DNA from: Fomes fomentarius
Taxonomy: Eukaryota > Basidiomycota > Agaricomycetes > Polyporales > Polyporaceae
Length of the DNA: 64,000 nt
Assembly: GCA_022606135.1 (NCBI GenBank)
Contig: JABYQN010000003.1
Location: 2,666,001-2,730,000, forward strand
Direction of reading: 5' to 3'
In this document: positions 44,868 to 55,900 of the stretch, piece after piece
Layout: the number at the start of each line of letters is the position of its first letter
How positions within the stretch are numbered: position 1 is the stretch's first letter
The notes under the pieces: model-generated
What the model was told of the DNA's origin: nothing
The model's input: the letters and a program-made list of their open reading frames with translations, nothing else
Databases searched by the model: none
Made by a program: the position numbers and the translations under genes

Positions 44868-47558
44868 CTATACATGCCGTGGCAGGAAGCGTGTGTCAAG
44901 CCCCCGCACGCTCGCAGAGGACGCAGCAGAATGCCTCCATGCCGACGGTCTTGGACCGTGACCCATCTCGAGCTTCGAAGTCGAGGTCGACCTCACCGAA
45001 CCCCGCTCGCTCTGAGTCATGGCAGGAGCGCTCGACATGCGCTCGTGCCGGCCGGCCCGTGACGACCTCCCTGAGGCAGAATCAGCATCCCGCTGCCCGA
45101 GGTGAGTCTTCTCCCGGACGGCCGACAAGAGCCGCTTGACCCTCCTCTTCGGGTGGATCTTCTGCCACCAATGAAGCTTCTTCCTCTCCGACACGCCCGT
45201 CCCCTTGTCCTCTTCCACGCGTTCGTCGCCCACAGACTCGAAAGGGAATGCGGAGGACGACGACGGTGTCCTAGAGCTCGCAAACGACGAGGAGAACGTA
45301 GAAGAGGATTCTACACGCCTATGCGTGTCCTCGATGCCCAAGTGCAAGTCACGACTGAGCAGGTTTGAGCTCTGGGGCGGGATAAAGAGGGACACCAGCT
45401 TCGATTCTGGTTTGACATCGAGGCGGCGCGGTGTCGTGGAAACGCCTTCGTGGGGGTTTAAGGGGACGCGTGGTTTGCCCGGAGTTGGAGGAGGAGTGGG
45501 GAGACCAGTGTCCGAAGCGTCTGCATTGACTTCGACCGCAGAAGACGTATGCGGCAATTGGGCACGACCTCCATGAGGACTGGAGGTGGGGTAATAAGAG
45601 CACCAGTGATCGAGTCGACATCGAGCGGTGTGTGCGCACGCGGCTCCTCTAGGACAGGGCACCCACTCAGTGGACGCTGTCTCGGATTTGTGTCTGCCGA
45701 TCGGACGAAATTGGGGATGGTCAGCCGTGATTCGTCGGATCGCGATGACTGCTCTGGTTGTTGTTGCGAGATATGCTCGTGTTCGGAGGCGGGGAAAATG
45801 ACAACGACTTGATGTGCGGAATTGGAGGGAACAGCGGCGTTCGCGCCCATCTCTTTGTCCGCCTGCGTGTAGACTAGGGCGGGCAACTGAGGGCTAGGGT
45901 AGGAGTCAACGGCAGGTGAGAGGCCGTCTGCAAGCGAGTTGGGGTCACAACTAAGGAGCGGAGTATTATGAACAAGCTGTTGAGATAGGAGATCGGCCTC
46001 GAGGTGAGGAGATGGGCAGACGATGAACTCTGCGACGCCTGCGTTGGGCAGGTCCTGTTGCACGAGGCCTGAGGCACTGTGGATAGAATGAGTATGCAGG
46101 AAGCGATTCTTCGACGATATTTGCTCACGTACCTATCATCGAGTTCGAACTTTGACACGGAATGCTCCGAGCCGTCGCTTTCGAAGATGGTCTTCTCCTC
46201 CAACGTATGGACGACATCCTTACGCTCTCGATCATCCGGTCCCGACGCGTCGTCTGAATTGATGATAGGAGGAACAGGAGCTGTCATGTCCGGGGCGGCA
46301 GGCGCGACGTCGCAGAATTGCGCCGACTCCTCAACGTCCAGGAGGAGGTAGCACATGTCCGCTGTACACGTGGAAGCATAGACAGGATGAACGTTGTCAT
46401 CACTTGCGTCCATGTCGTCCGTGGGATCACGGAGCGACTCGGAAAATGTAGCAAGGATGTCGAGGAGAACGTCATCATCCCATGAACATTCGCGGATTAA
46501 TTCCGGCCGACCTTCGAGCACAAGGCTGGACTCCGTCTCGCTGTGGACAGAGGACAGGAGCTCCACTGTGTCAGGCTCTTGCAGAAGCGAGGACTCTCGG
46601 TGGTGGCGAGCGACCTCCGGGTCCTCGTCATCGACAGCAACGTTCTCAGAGCCTTCAATCTCGTTTCCAGGTGTCACCCCGTGGAGAGGCAAGTCTTCCT
46701 CTTCCAGGATTGTCGTGAGGCGACGCGAAAGGGCCTCGTTGACATGTAGGCATGCTGCTGAAGAATAGGGCATCTCTAGGGCCGAATGAGGGCCGAACCC
46801 CGCTCGCGCCACAGGATCCTGAGGTGCCGGAGGAATGACGTCTACAGCACGAGTTACCACATCCAGGCCCGGGGACGTGATCGCCATGTGGGGGATGTCG
46901 AGCGCGGCGGGGGACTCTTGCTCGCGATCAACACCCCCAGACCTCCATTCCTCTTGGTCAGTCTCGGGTTCCAACGACATGACCGAAAAGCGGGGCCCTT
47001 CGATGGTAGTGTCGACAACCGAGAACGCCGAGGCCACCTCGATCTCATGCTCAGAGGGAGAAGACGTGGGAGTCATCGGATCGGAATGGATTACCAAGTC
47101 ACCGTGTTGCTCTGCGGGCGGGCCTGTCCCCGCTAGCATGTCGCGGCGCACAATAGGCGAAATGGATGCTACCTGTGCACGGTGACTAAGGGTGACGACG
47201 AGCTCGGGGTGCAGGGTGACATGGACCGAGTCCTGGAAGATGCGGAGTTGGATGACGACAGGAAGCGGACGGATGGGGTAGTAGAGGTAGTAGAAAGCGG
47301 AGATCAGCTCGAAGGGAGAGTGGGAGTCTTGTAGCAGCACGGTTCCAACAGGAGTGTGAATCCTGCAGGCGAGCGAAGGCTGGGGACCCTCCTCGGCGGC
47401 GTCGCAACGGACTATATGCGCATTGTATTCAGTATTATGGGGTATCAACAGTTGTATAAGAACCTACCGTTTTCCTGAGTATGGTTGGCAGGAGAAGATG
47501 GTGCGATCAGAAGGGATTCCGCTATGGGATGCTGTATGAGCGCTCTGGTGTGTGTCAT
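44868..47558 (-). CDS. Hypothetical 835-residue low-complexity protein
   Basis: Four exons: 47558-47468, 47411-46133, 46076-45640 and 45568-44868. They total 2508 nt, in frame, giving 835 residues from MTHTRALIQHPIAE. Introns have usable GT-AG borders; the third (about 71 nt) was chosen because it restores the only long open frame. I recognise no domain. The first 110 residues look folded (LACRIHTPVGTVLLQ, ELISAFYYLYYPIRPLP, VIQLRIFQDSVHVTLHP). The rest is acidic, rich in Ser, Pro and Glu, and probably disordered. The C-terminal 200 residues become basic (WWQKIHPKRRVKRLL). A regulatory or scaffold protein is possible, but no function can be assigned. Confidence 0.6.
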
Positions 47559-49394
47559 GAAGGCAAAGGTTAGTGTATACCTCCTACTTGAGTTTCGCTT
47601 GTCGCGCATCGCATGCGAGGAGCAACCGACCGGTGAGGGTGGCAGTTTTGCCCTAATTATTATATGCGTGGTATCATGAGCAGGTACTCAGGTATGATGC
47701 ACGTACCCACTCACCCTCTCGAGTACTCGCCGGGTTCGCAAGAGCTGAGTCAGAAGGACTGATGGGATTAACTGTCGGTGCTATTTGAGTACAGATGCTG
47801 AGCGCAAAGTATAGCGCTTACCTGTCTTCCTGTTAGGACCTGGACCTGAGACATGGTGGGGTTGCGTCACCCTGAGGACAAACGGCCAATGGATCGAACA
47901 CATTGGTCGAGCGTGGCAAGCCAGGACAGAGTCCCAGTCCACGATACCGTAGCTGAATCTAAACCCGAACCATCCCCTTGTTCGTCCAGGGAGAACGGGC
48001 TGGTGCGACTTGCATAGCTGGCACCGAGAGAGCTTGAAACAGAGATTGATGCAGAAAAGCGTACGCAGGTAGTACAGCGTCTTCAACGCGTAGGCTTGCT
48101 TTCCAACGTTGCTCTTCTCAGGGGCAACCAGCCCATGAGGCGAAGCAAGTAACGAACTTGAGTTGATGTCAGAACGGCGACGGCGATGGCGATAGAGAGG
48201 ATGAGAGCGAGTTAAGCGAGTGGATGGTGTCTGGTTCTGAGGAGCCAGGACGAGAGCGAAAACGTAGAGATTGAAGTACGAGACGGAGAACAAAGTCGCC
48301 ATCTTGGATTGAAGCCTGAGATAACGAGATAAATGCGTCCAAGCTAGCAGATTTGAAGGAGCGGGAGGGCCATGGACGTCGGAGGGCAAACCGGGGGAGA
48401 GGAGCTCGGGGGATGATTGGCATGGTGGATGGATATATGGAGAGGAAGGGCGGGATGCAGGGAAGCGAGATAGCGTTGGGAGAGTGTCATTCGCAAGTGA
48501 CGAGTTCCGGGGACTAGTCCTTTACAAGCTGCAGAGACGACAGCAGCCGACTCTCCTCCAGACACTTCACTTGGAATTCGCACTGCCACCGTTCGTCATA
48601 CGTCAGTCACATGACCGCGTGTCATTATAAGGCGCGTAGATTCGCCTCGACTCTGTTCTGCTTCATCTCAGCACTCGTCCAAGCCTTCTTGTCAAATGTA
48701 CGTTGTGGTACCAATGATGCTTGCTCTGACTGATCAATCAGCTCACAATTCGGGTTCTTGAATCTTCACTGGACCAGCCTCTGGAGCGTCGGCCTCCGGG
48801 CCATCAGTTGGAGGAAAGGTGAGACGTCTAGTAGAACCGCGAGCATGGACTACTATGGGCAGTGTACCGGAGGTCCGGTAGTGCGAGTTGACTGGCTCGG
48901 AAGAGATGGGAGCGCTGTCATCTGTCATCTGTCATCAGAACTGCAACACGGTCGATCAAGCATTCCTCTACGACAGCGGTAGCAGTACCGATCAATTACA
49001 TATAGAGCATCTATGTTCAAGTTCGGGAGACACCAGCTCACCTTGGCAATATCAGCTGCGTATCTGGCTCCGCTTCAGGAACATACCCACCTGAAGGCCT
49101 TTTCGCATACTAGTCTTTGGAAAGGCTATTTTGCATCCTTATGCGGCCTTCTAATCGACACGACAAGATCGAAATGCTCAGCGAGAGGCCAGAGCAGTAC
49201 ATGCAAATATGGCCGAGGCACCTTCAGAATAACTGGAGCAGACGATGCTTTGGCAGACCTGAGGAACTAAGAACAACAGAGTAATTCAGCGTGCTTATGA
49301 GCGTAAGTAGATTGGCACATACACGTCCCTGACTTTGGCAATGATTCATTCTACAACAAACGTTTTATCTTGGGTCTAATGCAAGAGTAGTAGC
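47559..49394. other. Gene-poor interval with one doubtful minus-strand ORF
   Basis: A minus-strand ORF at 48389-47781 (202 codons, MPSDVHGPPAPSNLL...) ends just past a possible donor and could be an exon of a small gene, but I recognise no motif. A second frame starting at 48423 (MPIIPRAPLPRF...) overlaps it. A short direct repeat of tctgtcatc occurs near 48920. Otherwise nothing is supported. Confidence 0.35.
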
Positions 49395-49858
49395 TGTCAG
49401 AAGGCCGGGAACACTGCACCAAGCTTATTCAAGAGCACCAGATACTTGCGCCGGGATATGGACGGCGTTAGCAGAGACGCGAGGAGGAGTCGAGAGGTTA
49501 GGGTCCGCTTAGTCAGCGAGAGGGCGCGTATGTAGCGCTGGCAAGTCCTAATTAGGATAATGGTCGCGCTACACGGAAGAGCGCTCGGCAGAGACAGGTG
49601 TAAAGACTGTTTGTTCTGTTCCAAGTACGCTAGGGTACAAACACTGCGGGGACGAGTACTTATACGAGTCGTATGGAGCACGTGAGGCATGAGTAAAGAC
49701 AGGTACGGTGAGTAAGCACCAAGGATACGACTGAGCAAGCAATGAGTGAGCGAAGGGGGAAGAATATCGGGGAAATGGTAAGCAGGGATGATGGGATGAT
49801 GGTTGGAATGTCGAGATCATACGGAGTCCGAAAGGATGGAGGAGAGCGAGGCGTTACA
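49395..49858 (-). repeat. 3' LTR (inferred) of the fused Gag-Pol element
   Basis: The upper end is supported by the purine tract next to TGTAACGCC (minus strand). The lower end is inferred only from a TG...CA rule. No second copy is available to confirm the length of about 464 bp. Confidence 0.5.
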
Positions 49859-49938
49859 TACGCCCTCCGGATGTTGTGAACACGGTGGTGAGTAGAACGA
49901 CATCCTAATCGGGAAACCTAACCCGAGTCCGTTCGCGT

Positions 49939-52900
49939 CTAAGCACGGCGCGTCTTCTTCTTTCCCTTCTTGTCATGGCGCATCACCACGTCACCATGTT
50001 CATCCACGTCCTGCAACTCCTCGTCGTCGCCCTCAGCGTCCTGGTCAGCAACACCGTCCTGCATCTCTGGAACGGGAGCACGAGTCTGGGACGGACCAGC
50101 TCCCTCGACACGGGGGTTAGCAGACCCGGCCGCCGCGTTGGATTCAGGCTTCAGCTCGACCTTGGTGCCGGCCTGAGTCCCAACGCGGTGTTCGGTGCGC
50201 TTGCGCTTGCGGTCGAGGGACTTCTTCGCCTTGGCCGCCGCAATACGATCCTGGGTACGGCCCTCGCGGTAAGCAGCTCCCCACAACAAGTGATCGATGG
50301 CAGCAGTTTGCTGAGGTGTGTACTGGGGCTCGACAGGAAGAGGAGTAACCGCAGGAAGCGGAGCGATATCGTCGAGGACGTCGTTAGGGATAGAGCTCCC
50401 TCGGATGGAAATGTTCCCGGCCTCGTCGCGACGCGCAAAGCCGTAGGGGCAGTTGGGGTCGGCATTCCAGTTGCCAGCGAAGTTGTCGTACCCGTAAGGT
50501 AGGGCTAGCACTCCTTGACCGCCGTTTCGCAGCTGACGATCGTAACGCACGTAGAGCCGAAACTGGTCTGGGACTACACGATGAGCCACCCCGTTGGCGT
50601 CGACGACAGTGATGTCGGGAAGGGATGAGTCGACGAAGGAGTGTGAGAAGGGCATGTTGATGAACTGAAGAGGGATAGGAGGATCGAACAGGTCCGCGAA
50701 GTAGGAGGTGAGTAAGTCGGTGGAGGAGGTGTGGTGCGGAACCTGGGGAGATAGGGATGCTGACGACTTCCTTCTTGTAGGCTTCCGACGACGACTACGA
50801 TGAGCATGAGTCGGTCGGACGCACCCTAGGAATATCTGCGGGTCTGATGGTGGCGTCCCCAGGCCCTCTTCGAGGGCAGCCACATCGTCGATCCCCAATG
50901 CGTCGAAGTACGCGTTCAGCACGCCAAGCTGTTTCACCGTCTCGTATGGTACCCAGGTATGGTCGCCCGATTTCCACAGTGCTTCGAATATTGCACCTTC
51001 GGCACGACCCCGATGGCTAATTATCTTGTCAATAGCCCACTCATTGTCGCGGTCCTCAAGCTCGGCTACCTGGCTATCCAATCGGCCAGGAAAGAGGCGA
51101 TCATCATTTGGTTGATGGACACGAAGCAACGACGCATGGAACGAGTCATGGATTCCGCGTCGCCGGAGGTTCGCAGGCAAATCAATCTGGTAAGTAGAAT
51201 TGCCATAATCCTTGAGTATCCGATATGGCCCGATATATTTGGGCATCAACTTGCGGGCGTAGCCCTTAGGCAAGGATATGTTCTTCATGGAGACATATAC
51301 CAAGTCGTTCACTGTAAAAGGGGATGCCCTGCGACGGCGGTTCGCATTGCGAGTCTGCTTCACGCGCGCCGCAATGATAGAATCATGGGCCGCCATGATC
51401 GCATTCTTGACTTTCTGCGCATAAGCTCTTACGCCCGGATACTCATCAGGTCCAGCAGAGTCCCATATCATCGCGCGTGGTGTACGCCCAGTATTCAGGA
51501 AGAATGGCGCATAGCCAGTGGATTCTGATCTCGCTAAGTTGATCGCAAACTCGATCGCAGGTAGCTTGCTAACCCAATCTTTTTGATTAGGCCCTATGCA
51601 CTGCCTCAACATCTGTCCAATCGTACGATTGGCTCGCTCGGTGGATCCATCTGACTCCGGATGATAAGCACTGGACATGTGAAGCTCGACGCCCATGAGC
51701 TTATGAAGGTGAGACCAAAATAGACTTGTGAATAACACGTCTCGGTCGCTAACAATGGTATGTGGGAGGCCATGGTGCTTGTACACCTCCGCAAACATCA
51801 GCTCTGCAACTTGAGGAGCTTTGTAATTCTGTCGACTAGGTACCAAGTGGACCATACCAGTCAGAAGGTCGATTATCACCGTAATCTCGTCAAAACTACT
51901 ATTGCGGTTGCTAGACTCGGGAAGCGGCCCGACGAAGTCCACTCCAATGGCCTCCCAAGGTCTCGATGGCACGGGTAAGGGGTTCAACAGGCCGTATGGC
52001 TTCTGATTGTCAGGCTTACTACGTTTACAGGTCACGCAAGTGTCGCAGTAGGCCTGTACATCGGCTGCCATCGTCTTCCACCACAGGTGATCGCGAAGCA
52101 ACGTCAGAGTGCGGTTCACTCCCAGATGAGCCAGGAGTGAGTGAGCATGACGGATCACAACCTCGCGCACATTACGTCCTTCAACAGTGGTATGCGGTAT
52201 GCACAGTAACTGCCTTCCGCGATCACGCAGAAATACTAACCCGTCGTGTACCAGGAAGTTCTTGTATTGTTTTGGGTTTGCTAAGATACCCTCGAAGAAC
52301 TTGTCTTCGCCGTAGTGACCTTTGAGGGCCTGTATCAGGTTGAGTCCTTCTGTATCATGAGAAAGGTGACTAATGAAATGTCCCTCTGCTATCGCAGGAG
52401 GTGCGATCTTCGCATATTCCGTTGGTAAGATCACTGGGTCAGGTATCTCTGGTATAGGCTGTAGTTGTTCTATAGGCCCCGCGCCCTCCTGTCGTTCGCC
52501 ACGTGGTCCGTGGAGAATGACACGATGGATTCTCTTCGCAAATTCTCGCGATGTCTCAGGGTGTCCCGTTTCGGGAGGTGGGACGCTTTTGCGCCCTCGC
52601 GGCTGCTTCGGTTTGCCATGCAAAGCATTATCTGGCATTGCAGCAGCCGGTACCGTATTATGTGGCTGACGTGTCTTAGCAGTGCCGATGTCTACCTTCG
52701 GCCGCTCGACGACAGGAGGTTTTGCAGGTTGTGGCCGCAAGACACGGCCTTCTCCCACAGGGGCTGCATCCGCCATCGGCTTGGGTTCAATGACGCCCTC
52801 CGGATCAACAGAAACGGGGATGGAGATTGCGTAACTCTGCAGGGCAGAGGAAAAATCGCCATCCTCATCATAGTAGGTATACTCTGAAGGGGCACGGACG

Positions 52901-55900
52901 GTGCCTGCGCGATCATGCGCATAGATGCGCGACAGCGCATCCGCGAGAACGTTGTCAACGCCTGGTACGTACTGAACCACAAAGTCAAATTCCGCGATGC
53001 GCTCTAACCACCTCGCCTGTCGTCCAGACAGATTCTTCTGTTTCATCAGATGTATCAAGGCCTTGTGGTCGGTCACCCAAGTGAAGTGGCACCCGAGCAG
53101 TATGTCACGATGCCGACGCATGGACTCCACGCCCGCTAACATCTCGATTTCATGTACAGGATAGTTGGACTGTGCCGCCGACAGCTTTGCAGAGAAGAAG
53201 GCAGCTACGTGCCCATGATGGAAGTCCGTTCCCTGTGTCACTACTCCAGCAACACCCCCATGAGATCCGTCGGTCACCAGCCATATTGGTGGGGCTCCCT
53301 CAGAGTAGTCCAAGGGTACCCGGTGGTGCTCACGATGAGCATGCAAGAGCCGCTTGATCTCGTCGAAAGCTCGCTGGTGAGTAAAATCCCACTTATAGCT
53401 CGCTTCGGACCCTGTCATTGAATTCAGGATCCCCATAGGTATGCGGACTGTTGCAACATCATCTGCAAGATATCCGACGGAGCCAAGGAAGCCCCGAAGA
53501 AGCTCCTTGTTGGTCGGGACCTTCCAGTTGAGCACACAGTCCACTTTGTCAGGATCCATCCGGATTCCTTGATCATCCACGATCCGGCCAAGGATCTTCA
53601 TCTCTGAACACAGGAACCGAAGCTTAGTCGCACTAAGGTATAGCATCTCCTTCCGCAGTATGTCAATTACCTGCTTGACATGTTTGACATGCTCCACCAA
53701 GGTGTCTGAATAGATCGCGATGTCATCAAGGTACACGTCCATGAAGACGCCAAGGAACGGCGCAAATATGTGGTTCATCAGAGTCTGGTAAGTGGCAACT
53801 GCATTACAGTCGCCCTGCTGCAGAACCAGACTGACCATATTGCCGTCCGGGCTAGTCATCGCAGTGCGCGATACATGTTCAGGCTCGATACGAATCTGCT
53901 CATACGCGTCTTTCCCATCAATTAGAGTTCGATATGGTTTCCGCGAGACACGACGGAGGATCGCCTCCATATCTGGCAGAGGTGATGTAACCTTATGTGT
54001 ATTCGCATTACGCTCACGCAGATCACAGACCACCCGCAGCCGATGCGGGACGCCTTTGACCCCAGTACCCGGCTTCGTTAGAAGCAGCATAGGTGAGGTA
54101 TTGCGCGCATTCGTCATCTTCCACCGACCAGACTTCACATACGCATCGCGCTTCTCAATCCACAGAGCCCGCAACGCATCAGGACACCTAGACGGTCTCC
54201 AGGAATAGATTTTTGACTCGTCCTTCAACGGGATTGTGTGATTGATCGCACGCAGCGGCGGCAGAGGTGAGTCACTTGCGTCCATGCAGATAGGCTGTGC
54301 ATATTGACGTAACTCCTGTCGCGCAGCATCTAGGTGGTCTGCGAAGACACTCGCAGCTCGTGATTCTAACACGCGGACTTGCTTACCCTCCACAGGTAAA
54401 GGCGAGTTGCTTCCCACTATCACCCGCGTTGGATTCAGCCCGGCAAGCACACGATGTTGGAAGAAGAATGGGGTTCCAAGGATGACATCATAGTTGAGTA
54501 AGTTGGCTACATCAAAGTACCGTTTCGCACAGATATTCTGATACTCCACTTCGGCCGTACACCCATAGTTGATCTTCGCGCGAGACCCTTGAACTGCAAG
54601 AGTCAATGGAATGGGTTGCGCAAGCTCGAAGGTTAGTACCTTCAGCTGATGGGCAAGTCTATTGGATATGAAATCTGACAATGATCCGGTGTCTAGCAGT
54701 GCACGCGCCGGATGTCCATTAACATGGACCACAACTACGATTGGATCCGGAACTACACGGTTCAAATCCCGCGGTACAGCAGCGTTACGCTGAAGGGTAA
54801 TCGTCTCCACCGCCTTCTTCATCTTGGCCGGTCTAACAGCATTGAGTTCTAGGCCCGTGATCACGCCCTCCCGTCCATCAGAGGAGACTTCGGATAGAGT
54901 TCCGAAGCCATCCTCCTGCCAGTTGGACCAGTCGGACAGGCTGTCAATCTCCGCATTGGATTCCTGCAGTGCGGGAAGTCGCTCAGCATGCATACGCCGC
55001 GCCGCATTCACATACCAATCGCGGAAATCGAAGTAAGGATTGCCCTCCAACAACGTGCAGTCCATGCTGACGACTATAGACAGGTAGTTGTCCTGTATCT
55101 CCACGACATTACTAAGCTGAAAGCACCGGAATCGACTTGGTAAGTTGTCGCACTTGTCTCTATCGGGATATGGAATGCTTTCATTCAATCGCTGCTCCAG
55201 AACTTCAGCAAGGACATCGCCAAGTAGCTCGCTCGATCCATCAAGCACTTCAGGATCACCGTCTACTCGTTCAGCACGCAATGCTGCACGATACATATTT
55301 GGTAAGTCTGAACAACCGTCCTGTAGTTCCTCCGTGCTAACATACAGCTCAAAATCTAATGCCGTGTTCTCGACGACATACCGAGTGTCCGATACTTGGT
55401 GGACAAGAAAGAACTCGTGGTCCAGGTCGGTACTTCCACCTTCCCAGTAGGGACGATGCCGATTCAATACAGCTGCCGCACGCTGCTCATAAGGATTCCC
55501 CAAGTAATAGTGAGGGTTCCCCTCAGCACTCGTCCTTGGTAATTCAAGATCCGCAACAACGGAATGAATCATGTCTGATTCAATGGCAATAGCTAGCCCT
55601 CCCGCAGCTGGAGGAGAAGACGATCCATCGGACGAGCCGTCAGGCTCGTCCCAGGTTACTGTGAATGGAGGCGACTTCAGTGAGTCCTCGTCATCTCTGT
55701 CTCCTGCATCGGAGGTAGTAGTGACCGTCTGTAAGGCTGGCATACTGCCATATGTCCGGATGGACACATCATTGTCATCATCAAGGATCTCGTACGAGCT
55801 TCTAGGGCTGAAGTCATCCGAGAGAAGAGAAGAACACTGCTCCAGTGCTTGTACCTGCAACGCCGGTCCTTCAAGATCATGTAGCACAAAGTCCCAGGTC

